Positions 33,956 to 43,899 of a stretch of 46,416 bases of DNA are shown piece by piece. How positions within the stretch are numbered: position 1 is the stretch's first letter; each line of letters starts with the position of its first letter. The DNA is taken from positions 1-46,416 of the forward strand of contig JBBSDV010000001.1 in NCBI GenBank assembly GCA_038240335.1, read 5' to 3'. Position numbers and translations under genes: made by a program. The notes beneath the pieces were generated by a model, which ran no database searches, was not told where the DNA came from, and worked only from the letters and a program-made list of their open reading frames with translations. Source of the DNA: JBBSDV01 sp038240335. Its GTDB lineage: Bacteria; Chloroflexota; Dehalococcoidia; DSTF01; JACRBR01.

Positions 33956-36900
33956 CTACTCGTACCGCAGCGCCTCCGCGACGGGGACGTTCGCCGCACC
34001 GCGACTGGGCCACCACGTCATCGCCAGCGAGAAGACGAAGGCGATGGCGGCGAAGCCGACGACCTGCAACCACGGGATCGTGAAGTCCGAACCGATGTCG
34101 GCGAACTGGCCCGAGGTCATCAAGTTGCGGGCAAGAATCGTGCCGCCGACGACGCCGGAGAGGATGCCCATTAGCGCGATGAAGCTCGACTCCAGCATGA
34201 AGGTCAGTGCGACGCTGCCGCTCTGGTAGCCGATCGCCCGCAGCATGCCGATCTGCTGGCGCCGCTCGACCACCGAGCGGAAGGCGATGACGCCGAGCGA
34301 GATGATGCCGACGAACAGGCCGAGCGCCATGAACGCCTGGAACATTTGGTTGAAGGCTTTACCCTGCGCAACGCTCTGGTCGATCAGCGCCTTGATTGAG
34401 TCGGCCTGCACCCGCTTCGTCGTCAGCGCCGACTCGATCTGGTTCGCCGCAGTCTTCGCATTGACACCGTCCTTCAGCCGCACATACGTCCGCTGATAGT
34501 CCGGCGCGCCGAAGACGGGCGCATAGGAGGCGGCATTGACGTAGATTCCGCCCGTGATGCTCGAATCGAGCTTCATCGCGAGGACGCCGATGATCGTCAC
34601 GCGCTTGAGGTCGCCTGTCACCGGGTTACGGAACTCGACGTCGACCGGTTCGAAGCGCTTGTCGTTGACATTGAGGCTGGGCTGGAAGTCGTACGAGCTG
34701 AACTCCGAACCGTCGGCGAGCGCGACATCGCTATTCGTACGGATCGCGTTGAACACGTCGGCGTCGCTGTTGTAGCCGTGTGCCCGCGCATCGAGCGAGG
34801 AGTGCCCATTCGAATAGAAGGCATCATCGCCGGCGATCACCGGGTAGGACGCCCAGCGGCCTTCGTCATAGCCGGGCTGATGCACCTGCTGCTCGCCGGT
34901 AAACACCGTCGTCCGGCCTTCGCTGTCGATCTCGCTTGCGACGGGTGCGTTCGCGTCGACCAGCGCCTGCTTGACGTCGCCGACGGGGTTGTTGCGGTTG
35001 GCCGTCGCGAGAACGTTCCAGCCGCCGTCGCCGCTCTTGCCGGCGGTCTTCGCCGCAAAGTTGGCGTTGATGATGCTGAACACGGTCAGCGAGAAGATGA
35101 TCAGCGCGAACATCGCGATCGTCATTCCGGTGCGGAAGCGGTTCGAGAGCGGGTAGGCGACGCCCATCTTCAGTGCCGGGCCCAGCTTCGGGAACTCTGC
35201 CGCCGAATACGAGGCCGCCGTCACCATCGCCGCGAGCGCTGCGAAGAGGTACATCAGCTGGCCGAGGCCGTCGCCCTTCTTGCCGATCAGCACGCCGCCG
35301 GCGACGAACGCCAGAGTTGCGGCGGAGGCGGCGACCGACACGCGGTAACGCCCGGTGCGGAACAGGGCCGTCAGCAAGCGTGCGTTGAACACGATGACCA
35401 GCGTGAAGCCGATGACGACCATGATGCCGGACATCAGGAACATCTCGATATCGCCCTCGAGCGTCGTTCCGAGGATCTTGCCGCCGATGTCAAACGGCGT
35501 GAGCCAGTAGGCCAGCAGCCAGGCGCCGACGATCGTCCACGTCAGGCGGCTCGGCGCGCGGTAGTACGATGCGATCTGCGCCACGCACAGCGGGATGAGC
35601 GAGAACCCGAACCCCGCGAGGAACTGCGACGCCGTGCCGCCGCCCCGGGCTCCCTGCAGCGCCAGCAGCGAGAGCGCGATGCCGATCGGCGCGATGATCC
35701 ATGCCCACGCCAGGCCGATGCCTTTACGGAAGAAGAGCCAGATGCCGAACGGCGGCACGATCATTGCGGGCAGGCCAATGGCGACCCACTTCCAGTTCGT
35801 GTTGCGCTTCGGCTGGCGGCGATCGTCGTCGTCGGTGCCGCGGATGGCGCCGACGATGTTGACGTTCGACACCTTCATCGCCGAGATGACGACAGTTACG
35901 AACGTCACGACGACACCGAGGCAGTAGCTGACGATCAGCGACCGCGCCGTCACGTGCGCCGTGATGAACGACCCGCCGCCCCCAAGACCAACCTGCAGAA
36001 TGCCGAGCACCAGCGCGATCGCAGCCGCCACGCCGAGTGCGCCGCCGACGATGCCGGCGAGCACGCTGTACGCCATGCCCTCCGCCATGAACGACTGCAC
36101 GAGGCTGTTTTTCTGCGCGCCGACCGCACGCGCCATCCCCATCTCGGGCTTCCGCTCGGCCGCGAGCATGACGAAGATCATGAAGATCAGCATCACGCCG
36201 GACGCGATCGAGAAGAGGCCGAGCACGAGGAACAGTGTCGTGAGGACGTTGCCGAACTTCTCGGCATCCTCCACCGCGTCCTTCTTGAACGTCTCGACCT
36301 TAACGTTGCGGACGCCGACGCCAAGGGTCGACTTGCCCTCGTCGCTCGAAACGAATGACTGCAGCCGCGCCGCCGGGGCCGCCGCCTTCGATACGGTGCT
36401 GCGCACGTCGCCCTTGAGCGCGACGCTGATCTGATTCACCTGGCCGGCGTGGCCGGTGAGCGCCTGCACCGTCGTGAGGCGCATCGCGGCGCCCCCTGGG
36501 GTGCGCGCATCGGCCGCATTCGTCGAGCCGGCAGCGCGCTCGTCCTTGACGACGCCCGCGACGTGCGCGTCGTGCGCCTGGCCGCCTACCGAACAAGCTC
36601 ACCGTGTCGCCGAGCTTGGCGTCGAGCGCGTCGGCCGCTTGCTTGCTGAGCAGGATGTCGTTTTCGCCTAGCGTCTTCAGGGTGAAGCGCCCGCCGCTTT
36701 CGAGCCGCAGGCCGCCGAGGCGATCGAGCCGCTCCGGGTCGATGCCGCTCAGCTGCACCGTCGGCTCCGAGAGCCCGCTGCGCTGATCCTGCACGGCGAC
36801 GCCCTCGAACAGGAACGGCATGAAGCCATCGATGCCGGCGTCGTTCGCGAAGCGCCGCTCCAGCACGGGCACCGCTCCCTCGGCGAAGTAGACTTCGTTG

Positions 36901-37235
36901 GTGCTCGATACAGCGCCCGGCTCGTGGCTCGTGCTGTTGTTGTACGGGTTGAGCGTGAGATCGGTGCGCTGTAGGTCGTCGAACGTCAGCTTGCTGATCG
37001 AGTAGTCGATCGTGTCGCCGGTGCTGAAAGCGGCGGTCGTGATCAGCGTCGCCAGCATCAGCCCGACGACCACGAGTCCGGTCTGAAGGCCACGCTTCGG
37101 CAGGTTGCGCAGCCCCATCTTGAACATGACACGGTTGGTGATGAATACGAACGCGACGCTCGCCAGCGCGACCGCGAAGATGGCGATGAGCACGTACATG
37201 ATGTCTTGCATCGGCAGGCCAAATAGCGATTTCAT
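33956..37235 (-). pseudogene. MacB/FtsX-type ABC permease, broken by one frameshift
   Basis: About 1,090 codons when read through. The first ~215 codons run from the ATG at 37235 with an N-terminal membrane helix and a periplasmic MacB-like domain (ISKLTFDDLQRTDLTLNP). The frame changes at about 36588-36593: after SLF the correct continuation, VGGQAHDAHVAGVVKDE, lies in the frame of the downstream 842-codon ORF, so one extra base is present. That ORF has two FtsX-type permease units (AERKPEMGMARAVGAQ near its start; VVERRQQIGMLRAIGYQSGS near its end), about ten membrane segments and no other lesion. The start overlaps the ATPase stop (ATGA). It could be a sequencing error. Confidence 0.85.
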
Positions 37236-37702
37236 GAGTTGCGGCCCTCCCCGACGATGACGCCATCGGACATGTGAATGAGGCGGTGGCAGCGCTTGCC
37301 GATGCCGGCGTCGTGGGTGACGATGACGAACGTCTGGCCCTGCTCCTGGTTGAGCTTCTCCATCAAGGTCATGATGTCGTTTGCGGTGCGCGAGTCGAGC
37401 GCGCCGGTCGGCTCGTCGGCCCAGACAATCGCCGGGTCGTTAACGAGCGAACGAGCGATCGTGACGCGCTGCCGCTGGCCGCCCGAGAGTTGCGACGGCC
37501 GCTCGTTCGCCTTTTCCGGCAGGCCGACCGTCTCGAGCGCCGCGAGCGCGCGCTTGCGGGATTCGTTCGTGTTTACGCCGGAGACGACGAGCGGCAGCTC
37601 GACGTTCTCGACCGCCGAAAGCACGGGCAGCAGGTTGTACGTCTGGAAGATGAAGCCCATGTTGTGGGCGCGGTAGGTCGTCTTCTGCTTGTCGTTCACA
37701 TC
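37232..37702 (-). pseudogene. ABC transporter ATPase fragment lacking Walker A
   Basis: The surviving ~156 residues start at DVNDKQKTTYRAHNMGFIFQ and hold the Q-loop (FIFQTYNLLP), the signature LSGGQRQRVTIARSL, Walker B IVWADEPTGALD and the H-loop VTHD. It is a typical MacB/LolD-type ATPase, except that the first ~75 residues, including the Walker A GxxGxGKST loop, are missing. At the break point the sequence passes directly into a PAP2-type gene in another frame. Without Walker A the protein cannot bind ATP normally. Either a deletion fused two genes or the assembly is mis-joined here. Confidence 0.85.
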
Positions 37703-38067
37703 GCGACGGTAGCGATCAGCGGCCAGTGGCCCCAGATGTACATCCAATTCGCCAACGTGACGATCCAGTGGTGGGTGACGACGTGGCGCTGGATGGCTGG
37801 CTCCCAGAAGAATCCAAGATGCTTCTCCAAGCCGACAATATAGACGGCATTCGACACCGCTCGCGCGTGGTCGCCTTCCGTAAAGCCGCGGACGAGGAAG
37901 TACGCGAAGTACGCAAACACAACGAGCGAAACCTGCTGGACGACCGCGGCACGCGGCGCGGCGGCCAACGCCGACAGCACGCGGCTCGGTGGCCGGTTGC
38001 GCTCGTACCGGCGAAAGGCTGGCGACTCCAGCCACATGTCGCCCTGGTTGCGTGTCATGATTGCCAT
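37696..38067 (-). pseudogene. PAP2-family membrane phosphatase, N-terminal fragment
   Basis: 123 residues from the ATG at 38067, with AAGGAG upstream. The part AVYIVGLEKHLGFFWEPAIQ, a His-rich turn, then IVTLANWMYIWGHWPLIATV is typical of the inositol-phosphoceramide-synthase/aureobasidin-like PAP2 proteins, which are usually 250 or more residues with the catalytic His motifs in the missing half. The frame stops 2 codons after the join with the ATPase fragment, so the protein is truncated and lacks its active site. Confidence 0.8.
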
Positions 38068-38302
38068 CGCAATGCTCCTTACCGCCGTCTCCGGCGCTCC
38101 CGTCTCGATATAGCGATTGTCTCGCGACTGAGGGCGCGCGTAATCGACCTTGCGTCGGGGCTGGGGCTGGTGCTTCTGCCTCAGCCCGCCTCCGCCGAAC
38201 GGCGGAGCATTGCCGGGCGATGACGTCGTGACGGAAGTGATCATTGAGGCGACGGCTGCGCTAAACTGGCACTACCAACTCGCACACTCCCGGAGCAGAC
38301 GC

Positions 38303-39196
38303 ATGGAACTCGGCCGCCTCCTCACCGCCATGATCACGCCGTTCACGCGCGATGGCGCCGTCGACTACGCGCAGGCGCGTCGCCTGGCGCTGGCGCTGCT
38401 CGATTGCGGATCAGGCGGCATCGTCGTCACCGGCACGACGGGCGAGGCGCCGACGCTGACCATTCCTGAGAAGATCCGGCTCTGGCAGGAAGTAAAAGAG
38501 GCGGTCGGCGACCGCGCGGCCGTGATCGCCGGTTCCGGCGACAACTGCACGGCCGACAGCGTCGACCTCAGCCGAGAGGCAGTGCGCACCGGCGTCGACG
38601 CGCTGCTGCTCACGGTGCCCTACTACAACAAGCCGACACAGGAGGGCATGTTCCGGCACTTCGCTGCGATCGCCGACGCCGTCGAACTGCCGTGCATCCC
38701 GTATAACGTCCCGAGCCGCACAGGCGTCAACATGAACGCGGATACGCAGCTGCGGCTCGCGCGACACGGCAACATCGCCGGCGTCAAGGAAGCGAGCGGC
38801 GACATGGCGCAGATCGCGCTGATCATCGAGGATGCGCCGCCGCAGTTCCGAGTTTGGTCGGGCAACGACGAGGACACGTTCGCCGTCGTCTCGCTCGGCG
38901 GCTACGGCGTGATCAGCGTGACGAGCCACATCGTCGGCCGCCAGATCGCCGCGATGATTGCCCATCTCCTCGCTGGCCGGATCGGCGAAGCCGCCAAGCT
39001 GCACAGGCGGTTGCTGCCGCTGAACGACGCGCTCTTCTGCGTCACGAACCCGATCCCGCTCAAGTACGCTCTCAACCAGCTAGGCTTCGAGGCCGGACCA
39101 TTCCGGCTGCCGCTGTGCGAGCCGGACGAGGCATCGGCGCACCGCATCATCGCCGAGCTGCATCGCCATACCATCGACCTCCCGCTGCCGGTCTAG
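38303..39196 (+). CDS. dapA: 4-hydroxy-tetrahydrodipicolinate synthase
   Basis: 297 residues from the ATG at 38303, with GGAG upstream; the longer frame to 38150 is not supported. The Schiff-base Lys162 (IAGVKEASGD), Tyr134 (IPYNVPSRTG), the GTTGE loop (44-48; Thr45-Thr46) and the VPYYNKPTQEG motif are all intact. It condenses pyruvate with aspartate semialdehyde, the first step to diaminopimelate and lysine. A TAAACT -10-like box is at 38262-38267. tsaD begins 2 nt after its stop. The 38068-38302 gap holds only the divergent promoters. Confidence 0.96.
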   Translation: MELGRLLTAMITPFTRDGAVDYAQARRLALALLDCGSGGIVVTGTTGEAPTLTIPEKIRLWQEVKEAVGDRAAVIAGSGDNCTADSVDLSREAVRTGVDALLLTVPYYNKPTQEGMFRHFAAIADAVELPCIPYNVPSRTGVNMNADTQLRLARHGNIAGVKEASGDMAQIALIIEDAPPQFRVWSGNDEDTFAVVSLGGYGVISVTSHIVGRQIAAMIAHLLAGRIGEAAKLHRRLLPLNDALFCVTNPIPLKYALNQLGFEAGPFRLPLCEPDEASAHRIIAELHRHTIDLPLPV

Positions 39197-39197
39197 C

Positions 39198-40226
39198 ATG
39201 GCCGAAACGCAATCAGCTCATCGGCTGATCCTCGGCATCGAGACATCGTGCGACGAGACCGCTGCCGCGGTCGTCGAGGATGGACGGACGCTGCGCTCGA
39301 ACGTCATCGCATCGCAGTTCCACCTGCACGCACAGTACGGCGGCGTCGTGCCGGAGGTAGCATCGCGGCACCATCTCGAAGTGATCCTGCAGGTCGTCGA
39401 TGCGGCGCTGGCGGAGGCGCAGGTAACGTGGCGCGACCTCACCGCCGTCGCCGTTACCGCCGGGCCGGGGTTGGCGGGCGCCCTGCTGGTCGGCGTCAAC
39501 ACAGCGAAGGCGCTGGCTTACGCGCACGACCTGCCACTGCTTGGCGTCAACCATCTCGAGGCGCACCTGTACGCGAATTGGCTCCAGGTCGACGGCCGTG
39601 ACTACGTCGTGCCCGAGCTGCCCGCGCTCGGCCTCATCGTCAGCGGCGGCCACACGGATATCGTCCTGATGTCGGATCACGGGGTCTATCGGCGCCTCGG
39701 GCGCACGCGCGACGACGCCGCAGGGGAAGCTTTCGATAAGGTCGGCCGGCTGCTCGGTCTCGGGTTCCCCGGCGGGCCAGCGATCGAGCGCACTGCGCGC
39801 GAGTCCGGAACGCCGCGGCTGCGCCTGCCGCGAGCGTGGCTGAAGGGGACCGACGACTTCTCGTTCAGCGACCTCAAGACAGCGGTCCTGCACGTCGTAC
39901 GAAACGAGGATGCGCCTGCGCCGCCGGTACCCGAGATCGCCTCGGCGTTCCAGACGGCCGTGATCGACGTACTGACGAGGAAGGCGGTGAGGGCGGCCGA
40001 GCGCGAAGGGGTGCGCAGCATGCTGCTTTCGGGCGGGGTCGCCGCTAACCGGGCGCTACGCGACCTGCTCGTACAACGGTCCCCGGTGCCGGTCTTTACG
40101 CCGCCACCCGTCCTCTGCACCGACAACGGCGCGATGATCGCCGCCTGCGCCCACTACCGGTACGACGCGCTCGTGGCCGGCTGGGACCTCGACCCGCAAC
40201 CCGGCATGAAGGTCGTTGGCAGCTGA
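39198..40226 (+). CDS. tsaD: tRNA N6-adenosine threonylcarbamoyltransferase
   Basis: 342 residues. It opens LILGIETSCDETAAAVVED, the metal-binding His119 and His123 sit in NHLEAHLYA, and SGGHTDIVLM, DDAAGEAFDKVGRLLGLGFPGGPAIE and LLSGGVAANRALRDLL are the family's nucleotide-binding segments. With TsaB, TsaC and TsaE (not in this window) it makes t6A37 in tRNAs that read ANN codons; it is essential in most bacteria. It follows dapA after one base and is presumably co-transcribed and coupled. Confidence 0.97.
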   Translation: MAETQSAHRLILGIETSCDETAAAVVEDGRTLRSNVIASQFHLHAQYGGVVPEVASRHHLEVILQVVDAALAEAQVTWRDLTAVAVTAGPGLAGALLVGVNTAKALAYAHDLPLLGVNHLEAHLYANWLQVDGRDYVVPELPALGLIVSGGHTDIVLMSDHGVYRRLGRTRDDAAGEAFDKVGRLLGLGFPGGPAIERTARESGTPRLRLPRAWLKGTDDFSFSDLKTAVLHVVRNEDAPAPPVPEIASAFQTAVIDVLTRKAVRAAEREGVRSMLLSGGVAANRALRDLLVQRSPVPVFTPPPVLCTDNGAMIAACAHYRYDALVAGWDLDPQPGMKVVGS

Positions 40227-40237
40227 ATCTGGTCGCA

Positions 40238-40272
40238 TGGTCGCTGGTTCAACCAGGAACTACAAACGACAA
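40238..40272. repeat. Heptad-period array (TGGTCGC ... ACTACAA, ACGACAA)
   Basis: TGGTCGC, TGGTTCA, ACCAGGA, ACTACAA, ACGACAA, between tsaD and the convergent oxidoreductase gene. Confidence 0.65.
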
Positions 40273-40274
40273 AC

Positions 40275-41366
40275 TCACATCGAAACGGCTTGCCCCGTTC
40301 GTGCGGACTCATAGATCGCATCGACGACCCGATGCGCTTCGACAGCGACACCGAAGTCGAGCCAGCTCGGGCGATCTTCGCTGACAGCTTTGAGGAAGGT
40401 GTAGTCCTCGAGCAGGTACGCCTGGCCGAGATCGTGGGGGATGACCGCTTCCCTGAGGCGCTCGTCCGTCACCGGAAAGCTCTCGATGAAGCGCGCGATC
40501 ACCTCGTCCGACGACAGATCGCGTCGGTCGCCGGTGGTGTTCGTCTCGCAGCGGATCGCGCCGGCGTAGTCGTCGTCTTCCCACGAATACTGGGCGTTCA
40601 TGCACGCGACGTTCATGCGGCGGCTCGAGCCGCGGTGCAGCAGGTTGTGCCAGATCGATGTGTGGTTGACGACGACGCCGTTCTCGAACTCGAGCACGGC
40701 GCTGCTCATGTCCTCGACTCCTTCCTTCTCGAAGAAGTGGCGCGTCACGCCGTAGACGCGCGTGACGCGTCCGAAGTAGGAGAGGAGGATGTCGACATCG
40801 TGGATGGCGTGCTCGAGCAGGGTCCCGGCGCCCACCTTCGCGACGTCGCCGCGCCACGTGCTCGCGTAATGGCCCTGGATCGGGAAGAACTGGTCGTCGA
40901 CCATCGTGCACGTCATCGGCGCCCCCGACGCCGGGTCATTAATCAGGTCGCGCACCACCGCGATGACGGGCGAGAAGCGCATCACGAGGCCGACCTGGTG
41001 CGTGACATCGGCGGTCGCCGCGGCATCACGCATTCGCGCGGCATCGGCGGCGTTGAAAGCGAGCGGCTTCTCGCAGAACACGGCCTTGCCGCGGGCCATG
41101 GCCTTTGTCGCGAGATCGAGGTGATTGAAGGTCGGCGTGCAGATGTAGACGGTGTTGATCTCGGGCGACTCGATCAGCTCATCGGCGGACGCCGTGACGA
41201 GCGACGCACCGGAGGCGCTGGCGAAGACATCACGCCGCTGCGCATCCTCCTCGGCGATGCCGACGAGCTCGCCGTCGATCAGCCCGCTCTTCAGGCAAAA
41301 ATGGATGCACTTGCCATGCGTCGTGCCCATGACGCCGGCGCCGATGATGCCGATTCGTGGTCGCAT
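40275..41366 (-). CDS. Gfo/Idh/MocA-family oxidoreductase
   Basis: 363 residues. The N-terminal Rossmann fold reads IGIIGAGVMGTTHGK, with the EKP motif (AVFCEKPLAF) containing the catalytic-site Lys. The C-terminal alpha/beta domain holds the H-D of LLEHAIHDVDILLSYFG, where His and Asp contribute to catalysis in this family. It uses NAD(P) to oxidise or reduce a sugar or cyclitol; substrate unknown, and no sugar genes are adjacent. The ATG has TACGAT 6 nt upstream. Confidence 0.93.
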   Translation of the reverse strand: MRPRIGIIGAGVMGTTHGKCIHFCLKSGLIDGELVGIAEEDAQRRDVFASASGASLVTASADELIESPEINTVYICTPTFNHLDLATKAMARGKAVFCEKPLAFNAADAARMRDAAATADVTHQVGLVMRFSPVIAVVRDLINDPASGAPMTCTMVDDQFFPIQGHYASTWRGDVAKVGAGTLLEHAIHDVDILLSYFGRVTRVYGVTRHFFEKEGVEDMSSAVLEFENGVVVNHTSIWHNLLHRGSSRRMNVACMNAQYSWEDDDYAGAIRCETNTTGDRRDLSSDEVIARFIESFPVTDERLREAVIPHDLGQAYLLEDYTFLKAVSEDRPSWLDFGVAVEAHRVVDAIYESARTGQAVSM

Positions 41367-41372
41367 GCACGC

Positions 41373-41378
41373 ATCGTA
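41373..41378 (-). promoter_or_regulatory. -10 box TACGAT, leaderless promoter candidate
   Basis: Minus-strand TACGAT, 6 nt before the oxidoreductase ATG. Confidence 0.45.
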
Positions 41379-41398
41379 GTAGGCTGTGCTAGTACGGG

Positions 41399-42820
41399 CT
41401 ACCCGCGCGCGCGGCCCGGGTCATCGGGCAAGAGCGGGTGCGTGAACTGGCGGCCGGCATCCGACAGGTCGCCGAGAAGGTTCTCACCGACGGGCTTCTT
41501 GCCGTTCTCGACCCAGTTCACGAGGTCCTCGAACGCCGAGATGCGCTCCTCCTGCGTGAAAATGCAATGGCCCGCGCGCCGAATCGCGCGCTGCACGAGC
41601 AGGTCGCCGGAGCCGGCCGCATCGACGATGCGCCGGTACGACTGCTCGAGGCTGATCGGCACGAAGAGGTCGCCCGTCCCATGGAGCGTCAGGTAGGGAC
41701 GTTGGATCTTGCCCGTGAAGTCGGCGAACTCGGGATACTTCGCCGCATCACGGTACTTCGGGTCGGCGGCGATACGCGAGACTTCGCGGTTCAGTTGATC
41801 GCTGCTGACCCCGTTGCCCTCGTCGATCGAGTACACGGTCGACTGGTTCTCGGCGACGGCATTCGAGATCGCGGGCTGTGCCGCCGCCTGCACAAGCAGT
41901 CCGAAGTTCAGGACGTAGTTGACGACGAAGCCCTCGCCGAAGAACGGCCGTGGTCCGCCGGTGAGGTGCTCGACGGCGTTCTCGAACGCCTTGCCCTTCG
42001 CCGTCAGGTCGTTCGGGGGGCCGAGCGTCGAGCCGATGTCGTTCTGCAGCACCTTGATCAGCTTGCCGGCGTCGCCCGTCAGCGAGAAAAGATCCTTGCC
42101 GGCGAAGTAGCCGGAGAGCGCAGCCCAGCTGATGAGGTAGTCGAGCTCCTCGTGTCCCGAGACGACGCCGCACTCGGACAGCGCGCCGTCGTACGCCGTC
42201 GGGTGCCGCTCCAGTGCGAGCGAGGTGACATGGCCGCCCATCGATTGCCCGTAGATGTAGCTTCGCTTCGGAGCACCGATCTTCTCGGCGAAGATGTCCC
42301 GCAGGCGGTATGTGTCGTTCTCGGCCGTGCCTGGATCGTACCCATTGGCGCTGTAGCTCGACGCCGCCCAGGCGTACCCGTGCGAGATCAGGTAATCGCG
42401 GATCGGCGGCGCTTCCACAGTGAGGTCGCGCCCATTCCCACGAAAGCCGTGCGCGAAGTACAAGACGCTGCCGTTCCAGGCATCCGGCACCTCGATCTTA
42501 TAGCCGGCGCGCGGATAGTCCCCTCCCGCGGTCTCGCCGAAGATCGCGCGCGCACCGGGAAGTGCATCGAACTTTGGATCCGCAACCGAGAACTCCAGTG
42601 CGATCGGCGCGACCGACAGCATTGACGGCGTCTGCCAGCCGTCATGGGAGGCACCGCCCTGCGCTGCGCCCGCACCGCCGACGACCGGACTGGCGGCCGC
42701 GGTGGCTACGGCAGCGTTCGCAGGGGGCTTGCTGCTGCCGCCGGTACATGCGACCAGCAGCAGTACGCTCACGATACAGATCGTCAACGCGAGTGATGGC
42801 TTAGTGGCCGCCATGTTCAT
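41399..42820 (-). CDS. Lipoprotein alpha/beta hydrolase
   Basis: 473 residues (a second ATG is two codons in). The lipobox is clear: VLLLVAC with Cys25, so the protein is anchored outside the membrane. A ~35-residue low-complexity tether follows. The hydrolase core has the oxyanion strand VLYFAHGFRGNG, the nucleophile elbow GQSMGG (Ser193), the acid strand LTLHGTGDLFVP and the catalytic His in AIRRAGHCIF. The large insert between nucleophile and acid suggests a lid, as in tannase/feruloyl-esterase-like enzymes. Probably an esterase or lipase on an extracellular substrate. Confidence 0.9.
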   Translation of the reverse strand: MNMAATKPSLALTICIVSVLLLVACTGGSSKPPANAAVATAAASPVVGGAGAAQGGASHDGWQTPSMLSVAPIALEFSVADPKFDALPGARAIFGETAGGDYPRAGYKIEVPDAWNGSVLYFAHGFRGNGRDLTVEAPPIRDYLISHGYAWAASSYSANGYDPGTAENDTYRLRDIFAEKIGAPKRSYIYGQSMGGHVTSLALERHPTAYDGALSECGVVSGHEELDYLISWAALSGYFAGKDLFSLTGDAGKLIKVLQNDIGSTLGPPNDLTAKGKAFENAVEHLTGGPRPFFGEGFVVNYVLNFGLLVQAAAQPAISNAVAENQSTVYSIDEGNGVSSDQLNREVSRIAADPKYRDAAKYPEFADFTGKIQRPYLTLHGTGDLFVPISLEQSYRRIVDAAGSGDLLVQRAIRRAGHCIFTQEERISAFEDLVNWVENGKKPVGENLLGDLSDAGRQFTHPLLPDDPGRARG

Positions 42821-42976
42821 TCACGCACCCATCCATTCACGGTTGATCGTGCCGGCATGGCTTCCTTCCCGTTGCTGTCGACAATTAGTACGAGTTCGAC
42901 AAGCACCCGGACGTGCGGACGATGCGTGCTCTGTAAGACCTGCTCGGAGCTTCGATGACCCCGTGACCCGCGACGG

Positions 42977-43894
42977 CTATCCCGCTGCGTCGGAGATTCC
43001 GGCTGCAATCGCCGCCGGCGAGAAATCGCGGTTGGCCAGCACATCCGTCACGAAGTCGCGGATGTTCGGGACAACGTACTCGCTTGCGAGATCGGAGTGG
43101 CCGTAGCCGGGGAACGTCACGAACCGCTTCGGCTGCGGCGCGGCATCGAAGATGCGCCGGCCCATCGCTTCCGGCACGGTGCGATCGGCGTCACCGTGCA
43201 TCACCAGAAGTGGCCGGTCGAGGCGGCGGATCTTCGCGAGGTTGTCGAAGCGGGTCAGCGGTAGCCACGGCGCGAGGGCGAGCGCGTATCGGAATCGGTC
43301 ATCCCAATCGAGAATCATGTCGCGCATCGACGTGAACGGCGCGCGGAGGATGAGCCCGGCGCATGGCTCGCGCATCGCCATCTCCGTCGCCACTCCGGCA
43401 CCCATCGAGAAGCCGTAGAAGAAGATGCTGCGCGGATCGACTTCATCGCGCCCGTGGAGCCAGCCGAGTGCGGCTGCGCCATCGGTGTACGTCCCTTCCT
43501 CGCTGGCCGTGCCGCCGTTCCGTCCATAGCCGCGATAGTCGAACACGAAGAAGTTGCATGAAGTGCCGGAGAGAAACTCGTGGAACGCTGCAGCGCGCTC
43601 GTCCGTCACCCACATATCGCTCGCGTTGTAGCTTGTGCCGTGGAAGAACAGCAGCGTCGGCGCCGGGCTTCCGTCGGCGGTGCGCGGCTGCTTGAAGAAC
43701 CAGCCCTGCAGCTCGAGACCGTCCGCCGTGTACAGCGTCGCTTCCTCGTAGGGCCAGCCAACGGCGTCGGGCGGCTGCGGGTACCAGACACCCGTGTAGA
43801 ACAGGCGGGGCTTAATGAGCCGTTCGGACATCATCGTCAGCGCGATGCCCGGCACAGAAAATGACATCGTTGCGCTGAGAACCTGCTTGATCAT
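42977..43894 (-). CDS. Alpha/beta hydrolase (FrsA/BEM46-like)
   Basis: 305 residues from the ATG at 43894; the longer frame runs through repeats and a hairpin. The core has LLFFHGTSYN, DYRGYGRNGG, the nucleophile elbow GFSMGAG (Ser163), an acid at MHGDADRTV (Asp235/237) and the catalytic His266 (PGYGHSDL). The N-terminal hydrophobic stretch (SFSVPGIALTMM) could be a membrane anchor. Family members include acyl hydrolases and thioesterases; substrate unknown. The start has TACACT 5 nt upstream and no Shine-Dalgarno. Confidence 0.9.
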   Translation of the reverse strand: MIKQVLSATMSFSVPGIALTMMSERLIKPRLFYTGVWYPQPPDAVGWPYEEATLYTADGLELQGWFFKQPRTADGSPAPTLLFFHGTSYNASDMWVTDERAAAFHEFLSGTSCNFFVFDYRGYGRNGGTASEEGTYTDGAAALGWLHGRDEVDPRSIFFYGFSMGAGVATEMAMREPCAGLILRAPFTSMRDMILDWDDRFRYALALAPWLPLTRFDNLAKIRRLDRPLLVMHGDADRTVPEAMGRRIFDAAPQPKRFVTFPGYGHSDLASEYVVPNIRDFVTDVLANRDFSPAAIAAGISDAAG

Positions 43895-43899
43895 GCCGC

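Noticed and set aside
32379..34229. Plus-strand ORF of 616 codons
   Set aside because: Antisense to the well-supported DUF429 and thpR genes; Arg-rich shadow composition.
37703..38035. N-terminal 111 residues of the ATPase reading frame as part of a long ATPase
   Set aside because: This part is out of frame with, and antisense-free shadow of, the PAP2-type gene; it has no Walker A and an Arg/Pro-rich composition.
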